Shown: positions 54,021 through 62,340, counted from the stretch's first letter. The stretch: DNA of 64,000 nt from Lysobacterales bacterium (GCA_014238945.1 JABAAB010000062.1:24934-88933); one strand, 5' to 3'. The notes: a model not told the origin generated them from the sequence alone. A program made the numbers and translations.

Positions 54021-55493
54021 GTGAACAAAGAAAGATTCGAGCAATTGCGTGCACAGGCTTATAACCGCATCCCGATTTACAGGTCGGTGCTGGCCGATCT
54101 GGACACACCGTTGTCGGTGTACCTGAAATTGGCCGAAGGCGATAATTCCTACCTGTTTGAGTCGGTCGAAGGTGGGGAGACCTGGGGCCGGTATTCCATC
54201 ATTGGATTACCGTGTGAACGGCGCTATACCTTTCATGGGCAGTCGATGACGATCACCGATAGTGGCCAGCTGATTTCAACAGAGACGGTCCAGGATCCGA
54301 TGGCCAGGATTGCCGAATTGCAAAGCAACTTCCGGGTTCCGGAGCTGACCGAATTGCCCTTGTTCAGTGGTGGTCTGGTGGGATACTTCGGTTACGAGAC
54401 CGTCCAGTTGATTGAACCCAAGCTGGTTACGGGTGACAAGAAAGACGAGTTGGGTACGGCCGATATTGAATTGCTGTTGTCAGAAGAGGTGGCCGTACTG
54501 GACAACCTCGAGGGACGTTTGTGGTTGATCGTACATGCCGACCCATCGAAACCAGGGTCATTTGAACAGGCGCAGCAACGACTGGATGAACTTGAGCAGC
54601 GACTGCGTTCCGGTGGCACCGGTTATGGTTTGAGGGTGTCCGGTGAGGCGGTGGAAGAGGGAGACTTTTCCTACGGGTTTGAGCAGTCGGATTTTGTTGA
54701 CGCGGTTGAAAAGAGCAAGGAATACATCCTGGCAGGTGATATCTTCCAGGTGGTGTTGTCACAACGTATGAGTGTCCCTTTTGATGCCAGGCCACTGGAT
54801 GTATACCGTGCCCTGCGGGCGTTGAATCCTTCGCCGTACATGTACTTTATCGATCTCGGCGACACCCAGATTGTCGGCTCGTCACCGGAAGTACTGGTGC
54901 GTGTTCAAAATCGGCGGGTCACGTTGCGGCCGATCGCCGGCACCCGCCATCGGGGTGAATCCCCGGCCGAAGACCAGTTGTTGGCAGATGAGTTGCTGTC
55001 AGACCCGAAAGAACGCGCGGAACACCTGATGCTGATCGATCTGGGTCGCAATGATGCCGGTCGCGTGGCCAGGACCGGCAGCGTGGAAATGACCGACCAG
55101 ATGATCATCGAGCGCTACTCCCACGTCATGCATATCGTCTCTGAAGTGCAGGCTGACCTGGATGACGGGTTGTGTGCCATGGATGCCATCCGCGCAGCAT
55201 TTCCTGCCGGAACACTCTCCGGTGCCCCCAAGTTCAGGGCAATGGAAATCATCGATGAACTGGAACCGGTCAAACGCAATATTTACGCGGGTGCAGTGGG
55301 CTACATCAGTTGGCATGACGACACCGATCTGGCCATCGCCATCCGCACTGCTGTCATTCACGATGGCAAGCTGCATGTACAGGCCGGGGCCGGTATCGTG
55401 GCCGATTCCGATGCCGAAAAAGAATGGCAGGAAACCCGCAACAAGGGCAGGGCACTGATTACCGCCGTGGACCGTGCTTCAAGAGGGTTATAG
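54021..55493 (+). CDS. trpE: Anthranilate synthase component I
   Basis: 490 residues. Converts chorismate and glutamine-derived ammonia to anthranilate. Start GTG 54021. Signatures: YLKLAEGDNSYLFESVEGGETWGRYS (the N-terminal tryptophan-feedback LLES-like site, here LFES), GDIFQVVLSQRMS, SPSPYMYFID-like NPSPYMYFIDL, PIAGTRHRGESPAEDQLL, ERAEHLMLIDLGRNDAGRVA and TLSGAPKFRAMEIIDELE. The partner trpG lies 7.3 kb away at 62792; in relatives the two adjoin or are split only by a small gene. Confidence 0.98.
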   Translation: MNKERFEQLRAQAYNRIPIYRSVLADLDTPLSVYLKLAEGDNSYLFESVEGGETWGRYSIIGLPCERRYTFHGQSMTITDSGQLISTETVQDPMARIAELQSNFRVPELTELPLFSGGLVGYFGYETVQLIEPKLVTGDKKDELGTADIELLLSEEVAVLDNLEGRLWLIVHADPSKPGSFEQAQQRLDELEQRLRSGGTGYGLRVSGEAVEEGDFSYGFEQSDFVDAVEKSKEYILAGDIFQVVLSQRMSVPFDARPLDVYRALRALNPSPYMYFIDLGDTQIVGSSPEVLVRVQNRRVTLRPIAGTRHRGESPAEDQLLADELLSDPKERAEHLMLIDLGRNDAGRVARTGSVEMTDQMIIERYSHVMHIVSEVQADLDDGLCAMDAIRAAFPAGTLSGAPKFRAMEIIDELEPVKRNIYAGAVGYISWHDDTDLAIAIRTAVIHDGKLHVQAGAGIVADSDAEKEWQETRNKGRALITAVDRASRGL

Positions 55494-55513
55494 CAAAGAC
55501 CAACAACCGTCAC

Positions 55514-55735
55514 TGTCATCCGGGGCCGCGAGTAGCGGAACCCCCGTCATCAGGGGCCGCGAGTAGCGGAACCCGGGACCTCCGTACGCCCGCAGAGCGT
55601 TTGGCGGTGCATATGTTTCAGGTTGCGGCAGCGTTGGGAGTTTCCCGCTTTCGCGGGAATGACGGATCAATTCGTCCACGCAGGTGGAATGACGGATCAA
55701 TCCTCCCGTTTTCGCGCGATTACGATGCGTGAAAA
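55514..55735. repeat. Cluster of REP-like extragenic palindromes
   Basis: Two tandem copies of GTCAT(C)...GGGGCCGCGAGTAGCGG followed by AACCC at 55515-55543 and 55547-55575. Further copies of the palindromic unit TTTCCCGCTTTCGCGGGAATGA at about 55638 and a variant at 55680-55720. The same units occur downstream of rpe. They mark the left edge of the accessory insert in the trp locus. Confidence 0.75.
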
Positions 55736-55744
55736 ATGAATTGG

Positions 55745-56320
55745 TTATTCAGTCACCGTTTTCTCAACCGTCAAGGCAATTGCTTCGGTGTAGGTAATCA
55801 CGACAAGATCACCAACCTCGGCCTTTTTAAGATTTTCAGGGTCACGTGCGGTGTATTCATTGATCTCACCATTCGGACCCTTCAGCTTGAAGGTGTTGGC
55901 CTCGATATTGATTTCCTCAACGATTGCTGTAACCACAACGGTGTCCAGCGCAGCCATACCCGGCATTTCACCCTCTTCGGTACGTGCAACGGCCTCTATC
56001 TCACCGGCGCCCGCTACGGCATGCTCTGCTGCCATAACTTCGACCGACATACTTTGTACATACTCGGCAACGACGATATCACCGACAGCCACCTGACCCA
56101 GGTTGCGGGCCTCTTCGCTGGCAACAAAACTCACGCTGTTGCCCTGTGGTCCACGCAGGGTCACTTCGCGGGTCTCGTGATTGATGGCTTCCACCAGTGC
56201 TGTGATGGTGACAGTCTCGGAGGTGAAAATGTAAGGCTTTTCAGTCGCTGCGTTTGACTCACCAGACCAGCAGGATGAGGAGAGAATCAACAGTGTAACC
56301 AGCATCAGTATCTTATTCAT
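55745..56320 (-). CDS. Exported protein with two copies of a ~60-residue beta domain
   Basis: 191 residues from ATG 56320 (the frame is open to 56365). The signal peptide is MNKILMLVTLLILSSSC...SNA; the LSSSC is a poor lipobox. Two related segments follow: VTITALVEAINHETREVTLRGPQGN...ARNLGQVAVGDIVVAEYVQSMSVEV and VVVTAIVEEINIEANTFKLKGPNGE...PENLKKAEVGDLVVITYTEAIALTV. This is an internal duplication of an OB-like fold. No family with a known role is recognised. It lies alone on the minus strand between trpE and the next minus-strand gene. Confidence 0.75.
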   Translation of the reverse strand: MNKILMLVTLLILSSSCWSGESNAATEKPYIFTSETVTITALVEAINHETREVTLRGPQGNSVSFVASEEARNLGQVAVGDIVVAEYVQSMSVEVMAAEHAVAGAGEIEAVARTEEGEMPGMAALDTVVVTAIVEEINIEANTFKLKGPNGEINEYTARDPENLKKAEVGDLVVITYTEAIALTVEKTVTE

Positions 56321-56469
56321 GGGGTCAAGCTCCGGGTTGAGAATTTCGGGATTGAAGTCCTGCAATTATAAAATATATAAGACAGGAGAATCCGAATGAT
56401 ACTTGCTGGCGCTCCTGATGTCGGCTTTATTTGTGAATTGAGAGCAATTCTTGCTATTTCCTTCCCGGT

Positions 56470-57077
56470 TTATTGCACCGGGCAGCTTTCAAATCCATTA
56501 CAGGAAATAATATTGGGTTTATCCACGCTGGTGGTAAAAGGTGGCTGGAAACCCCGCACAAACCCGGATTCAGTTTCGATAAGTGATATCCCGTAAACAC
56601 CGGGCGTAACCGAGGTAGCAAGGACAGCTTCAGGTTCCAACAACGGTTCCTCCAATGGAATGCATTGGGGCTCAAAAAAAGCAAGCATGGAATATGCTTC
56701 AATTGCTTCCGATTGGCCCCACTCAATTCGAAACAGGTCTCCGGGAAGTGGACCGATGCGAATTATCTGCCCGTCCCTGCTTCTCATCCAGTCGTTTTTG
56801 ATCGCAAAGTAAGCCGACCCGGTGCAATCGGTTCCGGTGAACAGGAGTGTATCGGGCATGCTACCAGTGGGTGCACCCACTGCGCCCAACGCGGTACTGA
56901 CGGTGATCAGGTAACCGTCGTGGGTCATCAACTCCAGGTTTTCAGATTCGGCACTCACGGGCCTGACGAGGGTACCCATACGTACCTGGTTGGCGTCAAA
57001 AAAACCAGACTGGATTGTGCCAAAGCAGAAACAGACAGCTGCAGCAGGATCAGCAGGGTAGCGATGTCTCTTGTCAT
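56470..57077 (-). pseudogene. Exported protein gene with an apparent one-base frameshift in an A7/T7 run
   Basis: From ATG 57077, preceded by AGGAG at eight bases, one frame reads a perfect signal peptide: MTRDIATLLILLQ, then LSVSALAQSSLVF. At the T7 run (57004-56998) the protein continues only in another frame: FFDANQVRMGTLVRP, to the end at 56470 (KPNIISCNGFESC). Adding one T joins both parts into about 202 residues. The longer open frame from 57180 skips the signal peptide and has no ribosome site. The mature part has no recognised domain; Cys occur in GTDCTGSAYF, QCIPLE and SCNGFESC. The break may be sequence error, phase variation or true decay. Confidence 0.7.
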
Positions 57078-57312
57078 ACTGGTGACTCCTGTACAGGTCA
57101 CCATCAGCGTAGTCGGTGCGCTTCAGAATGAAACCTGCAATAGAGACAGCAGAGGTATCTCCCCACAGCAATTCGGGCAATTCACTAAAGGGCAGCCGTT
57201 ATCGGATCCAGGAAACTATCCCCGCACCCTGATGGTCTGTCGGGGTATTTCCTTTATATCTCAGACTCACACAAGCGTATGCTTGCTGGCAGACATGAGA
57301 AGGAGTGAATAA

Positions 57313-57591
57313 GTGAAAAAGCTTATATTGATATGCGTACTAGCCCTGATCTCAACGGGTGTATTGGGTAAAGCGAGTAAAGCTGGTAACGTGATCTTGA
57401 TTGGAGAATATCAACGCCATGATATTCGGGTGACAAGCATGTGTATTGAGGGGCATGTAGTTGTGGTTTCACATAGCGATGTTGGACAAGGTGGTGGGCT
57501 GCAAATGATTCAACTTCAGCACGAAGTTAACGGAAAGATCGTGCCAATGAGATGTGATGTCGAGGGTCAGGCAGTGGACTACAAGCAATAG
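57313..57591 (+). CDS. Small exported protein of unknown function
   Basis: 92 residues from GTG 57313, with AAGGAG nine bases upstream. A signal peptide covers about residues 1-19 (MKKLILICVLALISTGVLG). The mature part is beta-rich, with a QGGGLQMIQLQHEV segment and two cysteines (VTSMCIEGH and VPMRCDVEGQ) that could form one disulfide. No family is recognised. It is divergent from the frameshifted exported-protein gene and first of a row of plus-strand accessory genes. Confidence 0.65.
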   Translation: MKKLILICVLALISTGVLGKASKAGNVILIGEYQRHDIRVTSMCIEGHVVVVSHSDVGQGGGLQMIQLQHEVNGKIVPMRCDVEGQAVDYKQ

Positions 57592-57632
57592 CTTCTATAG
57601 GGCTTTGACTACTTGTAGTGTTATAAAAACCA

Positions 57633-57859
57633 ATGACCATAGCAGTTCTTTTATATCAAGTGGTGATCGCTGCAATCATAATTGGAGCAGGCGTTTCAAG
57701 AGGGAAAAAACTTGCTTCTGGGCATCTATTATTGCCGCAATCTGGACTCTGACCCATGTGTTTTTGCCATGGCTGATGGCAATGCAGTTTGCAGCCATTG
57801 CTGGGGCATTGGTGATCTTTGCTCCCTTATGTAATTACCCGTGGATGGTAAAAGAGTGA
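57633..57859 (+). pseudogene. Small two-helix membrane protein gene with an apparent frameshift in an A6 run
   Basis: From ATG 57633 one frame encodes MTIAVLLYQVVIAAIIIGAG then VSRGKK, a first membrane helix and basic loop. After the A6 run at about 57703-57708 only a different frame is membrane-like: TCFWASIIAAIWTLTHVF, LMAMQFAAIAGALVIFAPLC, ending at 57859. One extra A would join them into about 75 residues. It is the second gene in a row with the same type of defect. No family is recognised. Confidence 0.5.
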
Positions 57860-57869
57860 GTATGGAATA

Positions 57870-58460
57870 ATGTTTGAAACGGCAATACACGACATTGAAC
57901 ACAATAGCGTCACAATGTACCGACTCAAACGCCACAACATCCCATTATCCTATTCGGAAGTCCTCGACCTTTGGCAAGCAGACGTTGATTTCCGTGATTA
58001 CTACACCCGGCTTCTGGCAGATTCACCCTATACGGCCTTTCGCTGGGAAACTCCCCCTTTGACTCAAAGCACCATGGTGAATCCGTTCGAGTTCGTGTTG
58101 ATCAATAGTCCATGGTTCTGCTCGCGGCAAACTGATGCCAAGGCATTTGAAAGCTACTTCACCGATGCTGCTGACCAAGGGATTGTTTCGGTTGCCAACC
58201 TTTCTGGTGATGCAACACTTATAATTCCATCACCAAAGACTGACACCGATGCTTACGGGCATTTTGCTGCATTTATTCGACAGGCCCCCAGTTCACAAGT
58301 AGATGCGATGTGGGGTGTAATCGGAACCACGGTCAAGTCGCGCATCGGAAAAACGCCTTTGTGGCTCAGTACCGCTGGTGGCGGCGTGGCATGGCTGCAT
58401 GTTCGGCTTGATTTGAATCCGAAATACTACGGTTACTCGCCCTATACACAGATCGCATAA
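57870..58460 (+). CDS. DUF6940 family protein
   Basis: 196 residues, without signal peptide or membrane helix. Recurrent family blocks are LWQADVDFRDYYTRLLADSPYTAFRWETPP, PFEFVLINSPWF, DATLIIPSPKTDTDAYGHFAAFIRQAP and PLWLSTAGGGVAWLHVRLDLNPKYYGYSPY. The family (DUF6940, from memory) has no known function but is often found in scattered accessory positions. It starts ten bases after the small membrane gene. Confidence 0.8.
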   Translation: MFETAIHDIEHNSVTMYRLKRHNIPLSYSEVLDLWQADVDFRDYYTRLLADSPYTAFRWETPPLTQSTMVNPFEFVLINSPWFCSRQTDAKAFESYFTDAADQGIVSVANLSGDATLIIPSPKTDTDAYGHFAAFIRQAPSSQVDAMWGVIGTTVKSRIGKTPLWLSTAGGGVAWLHVRLDLNPKYYGYSPYTQIA

Positions 58461-58666
58461 CACCTAGTTGTGTCGAAGCTGCGGGAGGTGTGAATACCTA
58501 TCCGCAGTATAGCGGGTGCATTCACTCCCGCGGTCGGTATCGGCTGCGCCGGGTAAATTGGGAGATTGCACATAGGTGGGGCAGTGTTTGGTGGTTGAAC
58601 TGTGAGGAAATGCGTGGGTCAGGGGCTGAAAGGGTCGAATATGGGTCCAGTCTGCAGCCACTGATA

Positions 58667-58708
58667 CTTTGTTAAATTCCAAAACAGGTGGTTTATACAT
58701 TCTATCCA
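58667..58708 (+). repeat. 42-bp upstream repeat, copy 1
   Basis: Identical at 35 of 42 positions, without gaps, to 60576-60617. The core AGGTGGTTTATAC and the end CTATCCA are exact. It ends 14 bases before the metallopeptidase ATG. It could be a shared promoter or control site (TTTATAC as a -10-like element), or a recombination scar. Confidence 0.8.
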
Positions 58709-58721
58709 ATGACGTTATGTT

Positions 58722-60407
58722 ATGCTGGCCGCAATGCGGTATTTAAGGTTTCTTGTTTTTGCCGCCTTCCTGCAACTGCTGGGACTTGCAGCACTACCGT
58801 GCTTCGCTTGCCAGAATGGCCCCCGCGCTGATGAGATCGAGGCGCAGGGTTCAACGCTCTTAGGCTTTGGCGCATGTCGGCTTCTAGAGGAATATACAAT
58901 CCCATCAGGCCGCGGCGACATTGCGGTGAAGATTTATGCCAACGCGCCAGCTCAACCAGAAAACCTGGTGTCTCTGCGTATGGCGTTTGAAAATGCTGGG
59001 AACACGCTGGCAGAACTTGGGCCTTATACATCTGCGCCAATCGAAGTGTTCCTGTCGCCTGATGAACATCAGGAAGATTCGGGGTTGGCTGCAGTGGCCG
59101 GCGCCTCGACACGAGATGGTACTGTTGCTGATGAGACCTGTATTATCTCCATATTCTTACCAGTGGAAATTGGCGCGCTTCGCCAATTTATCGCACATGA
59201 GTTTTTTCATTGCGTGCAATACCACGAAACGGTGATGCCCAATACTTCCTCCGTCCACGGCTCGGAGACGGATGAATGGTGGGTCGAAGGTGGGGCAGAA
59301 TGGTTCGCCACTGAAGCGACACCGGGTGCGGTCGAAAATTTCCAATTCATCTCGGACTTTGATAACGCCTCAAAAGACACGCCGATCACAGGATTGAGCT
59401 ACGAGGCATTGGTTTTTTGGTGGTGGTTTGCGCAGACCCGCGGCCGGAGTGAGGCGGCGAGTACGATCCTCGGTCTGCCTTTAGGCGCGGAGGCGCAAGC
59501 GGATGCCTTCGCTGAAATTGTGGGCGAAGAAGAGTTTCACGATTTCGGCAAGTATTATTTGTCAGGGCGAATTCAAATGCCGGGCGGGGGTGAGGCTCCA
59601 ACGCTCCCTGATTATGGCGAACCCCGTGTTTGGTCGGAAAGCAAATCGGAGGATTTTGAAGCGGGGCGCAATGTCGTCTATCGCACGATTTTGGAATTTT
59701 CCTGCGGGGCTTGGAACCTGACGCAGGAGAGCCTCAACGGAAAAACCAGTGTTGCAAAACCACGTGAGCCGTTTCGGGAATTGCCCCCGCGCGTGCAATC
59801 CAATGGAGATGATCCAGTAAGGTTTTTCTTCCTCGGAACCTCTGTGTCCGAAGATGGATTTCAGGCGACGATCCGTGCTGAGAAAGAAGCCTGTGCGCCT
59901 TGCCGCCACCCTGATCCTGACGGGCCTGAATCCTGTCTTATCGGGAATTGGGAACTGGTCGCGGGTGGATATGGTGCAAAGGTTGCTGATCTTCTGAACC
60001 GACCGGAGCTTCAGGTTTTGACTTACCCCGATCCTGAACGCTTTCTGACCTTCCAGGCCAATGGGCAGATTACAGCCAGCAGCGCAGGCGAGGCGGGGCA
60101 TCTCGAAAGTGCGACGAAGGATGGTAATATCATTGCCGATTTCAATCTTGCGCTTACCAAAAATGGTTATTGGTCAGCAGACGGAGAGAGGTTGCACATC
60201 TGTTACCAGGCAGGTGGTGAATTCAATTTGAGCGGCATTTTGATTGATCCGAAAGGCGATAGAGATTCGTTTAACCAACCCAACTATCTCGGCCCCGCTA
60301 TTGAACAGAGGAGCGTGCGAACCTACCGCTGCGAGGGAAATCAGATGGAAATGGTGCAAGGGGCTGAAGCGGGCCCGCTTGCCATTCAGTCTACCTACGA
60401 AAAGTAA
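58722..60407 (+). CDS. Exported gluzincin-type zinc metallopeptidase
   Basis: 561 residues (557 from ATG 58734). The signal peptide is RYLRFLVFAAFLQLLGLAALPCFA. The active site is FIAHEFFHCVQY: zinc-binding His159 and His163 with catalytic Glu160; the third ligand Glu189 is in WWVEGGAEWFA, the usual gluzincin spacing. SYEALVFWWWFAQ continues the helical subdomain. The C-terminal 200 residues contain five cysteines near CAPCRHPDPDGPESC and a lipocalin-like start GNWELVAGGYG, perhaps an unrelated beta domain. The target is unknown. No ribosome site decides the start. Confidence 0.82.
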   Translation: MLAAMRYLRFLVFAAFLQLLGLAALPCFACQNGPRADEIEAQGSTLLGFGACRLLEEYTIPSGRGDIAVKIYANAPAQPENLVSLRMAFENAGNTLAELGPYTSAPIEVFLSPDEHQEDSGLAAVAGASTRDGTVADETCIISIFLPVEIGALRQFIAHEFFHCVQYHETVMPNTSSVHGSETDEWWVEGGAEWFATEATPGAVENFQFISDFDNASKDTPITGLSYEALVFWWWFAQTRGRSEAASTILGLPLGAEAQADAFAEIVGEEEFHDFGKYYLSGRIQMPGGGEAPTLPDYGEPRVWSESKSEDFEAGRNVVYRTILEFSCGAWNLTQESLNGKTSVAKPREPFRELPPRVQSNGDDPVRFFFLGTSVSEDGFQATIRAEKEACAPCRHPDPDGPESCLIGNWELVAGGYGAKVADLLNRPELQVLTYPDPERFLTFQANGQITASSAGEAGHLESATKDGNIIADFNLALTKNGYWSADGERLHICYQAGGEFNLSGILIDPKGDRDSFNQPNYLGPAIEQRSVRTYRCEGNQMEMVQGAEAGPLAIQSTYEK

Positions 60408-60427
60408 AACGCCGCCCCCGGTCGGCG
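60406..60427 (-). terminator. Terminator of the micro-ORF transcript
   Basis: On the minus strand CGCCG-ACCGGGGG-CGGCG is followed by TTTT. It lies just after the 24-codon frame at 60436-60510, and could also end the plus-strand metallopeptidase mRNA weakly. Confidence 0.55.
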
Positions 60428-60435
60428 CTGGCTGA

Positions 60436-60510
60436 TTAATGGCGGTAATGTTGGGACTTAAACGGCTCTTTAGGTGTTACCCCAATAAACTCGGCCTGCT
60501 CTTTGTTCAT
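60436..60510 (-). CDS. 24-residue micro-protein candidate
   Basis: Encodes MNKEQAEFIGVTPKEPF then KSQHYRH. AGGAGA lies eight bases before the ATG, and a hairpin with T4 follows the stop, so it has its own ribosome site and terminator in 130 bases. No homologue is known to me. It is divergent from the HHH protein gene. Confidence 0.5.
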   Translation of the reverse strand: MNKEQAEFIGVTPKEPFKSQHYRH

Positions 60511-60575
60511 TTTTACAGTCTCCTAAACAGATATCATTTAGCATAGACTGTCCCGTAAGGTCTGACATATCTACA

Positions 60576-60617
60576 CTTTGCTGAATTGCAAATAAGGTGG
60601 TTTATACTTCCTATCCA
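60576..60617 (+). repeat. 42-bp upstream repeat, copy 2
   Basis: Matches 58667-58708 at 35 of 42 positions. It ends 19 bases before ATG 60637. Both copies precede an accessory gene in the same orientation. Confidence 0.8.
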
Positions 60618-60636
60618 CAACGATATAGGAAATAAA

Positions 60637-61773
60637 ATGGCAGTAGACATCAATACGCCGGTAACTGAAATTCAAGGTATTGGGCCGGTAACTGCGGATT
60701 TATTAAAACATCAGGGTGTTGAGTTTGTTCTAGAACTAGTTAGAGTAAGAGCAGATCAATTGCATGCTGTATTAGACTCTGTGGCATCCTATCAAGAATG
60801 CAAAAACTGGATTCATGTTGCGCATTTATTACAAGTGAGTGAAGTGACGCCTCAGTGGGCTGAGGCGTTGGTGGCGCATGATCTGAAAACGGTAGAGATG
60901 CTGGCACGCAGCGATTTTGATGATCTTAAATCCATCTTTAATCAGGCGCTTCAGATCAATATGATTCCAGGTAAGCCTACTGATTTGCAACTTGCGGAGA
61001 TGGTGCGAGATGCAACTGTTATCTACTATACAGGATCAATCACGGGTACAGTGTTAGATCATATAGGTGCAGGTCTGGCCGATGCCAAGGTAGAAGTGGG
61101 GTTGAATACAACCTACACCAACGCAAATGGGCATTTCAGGGTTTTAAGAATTCCTCTCAACACTACGCCCGTAGTGATCATCAGTCATGAGAATTTTTTA
61201 CACCATGTTGCCGATGAACCAAAAATTATCAAAGATGATGAGGTGATTGTTTCTGAAAAGTATGCGCTTGCAAAATTGTCAGACAGTTCAGAACCTGCCT
61301 CCAGCAATCAGCAGATATTGGATGAATTTAATGGAGTCCAGTTACCACCAACTTCTGCAGGTTTGGAATTGACCACAGAACGCCAACAAGGTCAACAACT
61401 GAGGGTGGGTGATATATTGATGGTGCACAAATTTTATAAGAATGGCCTTGATGTAATGCTGCAATCGCGTTTTCGTTGTTTAAAAAACGGAAGGATTGTT
61501 ATTAAAACATACCGCGTTCCCGTATCTATACTGCCTGACGGTGTGCAACTCAAAGATCACGTGGAGCAGCGTACATCAGGACTGAGGCTGGTGAATTTGA
61601 CTCCCGCCAGGTTGGCCAGACGGAAGGCTTTAAGACGTGTTGCTAGTACACTGAGTTATTCCCCAGAAACACGGCAGGAGAGAAGGGATTATCTAATGAC
61701 GATTGCAGAAAAGATGGCTGAAGAGCCAGAATTTTCAACGATTATTTATAAACCAACTAACAATGGGGGGTAA
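60637..61773 (+). CDS. Helix-hairpin-helix (DUF4332-like) protein with carboxypeptidase-regulatory-like domain
   Basis: 378 residues from ATG 60637 (the frame is open to 60586). The N-terminal part has two helix-hairpin-helix-like units, EIQGIGPVTADLLKHQGVEFVLELVRV and VTPQWAEALVAHDLKTVEMLARSD, as in DUF4332. A beta-sandwich of the carboxypeptidase-regulatory type covers about 135-190 (GSITGTVLDHIGAGLADAKVEVG, TYTNANGHFRVLRIPL). The C-terminal 170 residues are unassigned and basic (LTPARLARRKALRRV). There is no signal peptide. The layout resembles proteins of phage or toxin-delivery structures. The MuF-like gene follows after three bases. Confidence 0.72.
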   Translation: MAVDINTPVTEIQGIGPVTADLLKHQGVEFVLELVRVRADQLHAVLDSVASYQECKNWIHVAHLLQVSEVTPQWAEALVAHDLKTVEMLARSDFDDLKSIFNQALQINMIPGKPTDLQLAEMVRDATVIYYTGSITGTVLDHIGAGLADAKVEVGLNTTYTNANGHFRVLRIPLNTTPVVIISHENFLHHVADEPKIIKDDEVIVSEKYALAKLSDSSEPASSNQQILDEFNGVQLPPTSAGLELTTERQQGQQLRVGDILMVHKFYKNGLDVMLQSRFRCLKNGRIVIKTYRVPVSILPDGVQLKDHVEQRTSGLRLVNLTPARLARRKALRRVASTLSYSPETRQERRDYLMTIAEKMAEEPEFSTIIYKPTNNGG

Positions 61774-61776
61774 TAC

Positions 61777-62211
61777 ATGAGTGGTTGGGAGTGGATAAGT
61801 ACGGGTGGGGACAGTTTATGTGATGACATGGCAGGTCTACATTTCGGGGAAGAACCAGTTCGTCCTCATCCCAATTGTGTTTGTTCGGTGCATGAGTATG
61901 ATACGGAAACGCATTATGCTTCTATGTATAACTATGGCCTGGATGAACTTAGTTATGAAAGTAATGGCCCCGGAACGTTTGATTACACAATGAAATTTAA
62001 TTATGCCTATCAGATTTTTTGTTCTGATGGCTCTGGACACAGTGGAGAATTCACCCTTGAAAGAGACTATGAAACCTGGTCTCAAGAAGAAGGCGAAAAT
62101 TTTGAAAATACGGAAGCTATGTTGGACGAAGTGGATGATGAGGCTGCCGACAATATTGAGCAATTAATAGATATCTTTTGTCCGGCACCGCCTCCACCAT
62201 TGGTGGGATAA
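61777..62211 (+). CDS. Small protein with a MuF (phage head morphogenesis)-like cysteine motif
   Basis: 144 residues. The N-terminus WEWISTGGDSLCDDMAGLHFGEE followed by PVRPHPNCVCSV copies the C-terminal hallmark of MuF/phage minor-head proteins (W.S.GD..C..C..LHG ... HPNCRC); here the second Cys of the first pair is Met, so the zinc site has Cys15, His22, His31, Cys34 and Cys36 only. The rest is acidic (EEGENFENTEAMLDEVDDEAADN) and ends in a proline run. No capsid gene is near. It is tightly linked to the HHH protein gene; together they may derive from a phage or a MuF-type toxin system. Confidence 0.65.
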   Translation: MSGWEWISTGGDSLCDDMAGLHFGEEPVRPHPNCVCSVHEYDTETHYASMYNYGLDELSYESNGPGTFDYTMKFNYAYQIFCSDGSGHSGEFTLERDYETWSQEEGENFENTEAMLDEVDDEAADNIEQLIDIFCPAPPPPLVG

Positions 62212-62227
62212 TAAATAAAATACAGGT

Positions 62228-62336
62228 TGATCAGAAAAACTCACAGCAGGTTCCCGCAGCGTTTGTAAGTTGATAACAGGTTGCGGGGTAAATGTTCATC
62301 ACCACCAAAGTGTCAAACAGCGTGAGAAACTGATCA
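62228..62336. repeat. Imperfect inverted repeat flanking a short spacer
   Basis: TGATCAG...CTCAC at 62228-62244 is repeated inverted as GTGAG...CTGATCA at 62322-62336, about 77 bases apart. It lies directly next to the IS3 transposase remnant and could be the end of a mobile element. 62212-62340 has no other visible content. Confidence 0.45.
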
Positions 62337-62340
62337 GTTA

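Noticed and set aside
57313..62211. Integron gene-cassette array (row of unrelated plus-strand genes)
   Set aside because: I found no attC-like sites (RYYYAAC...GTTRRRY) between the genes and no integron integrase.
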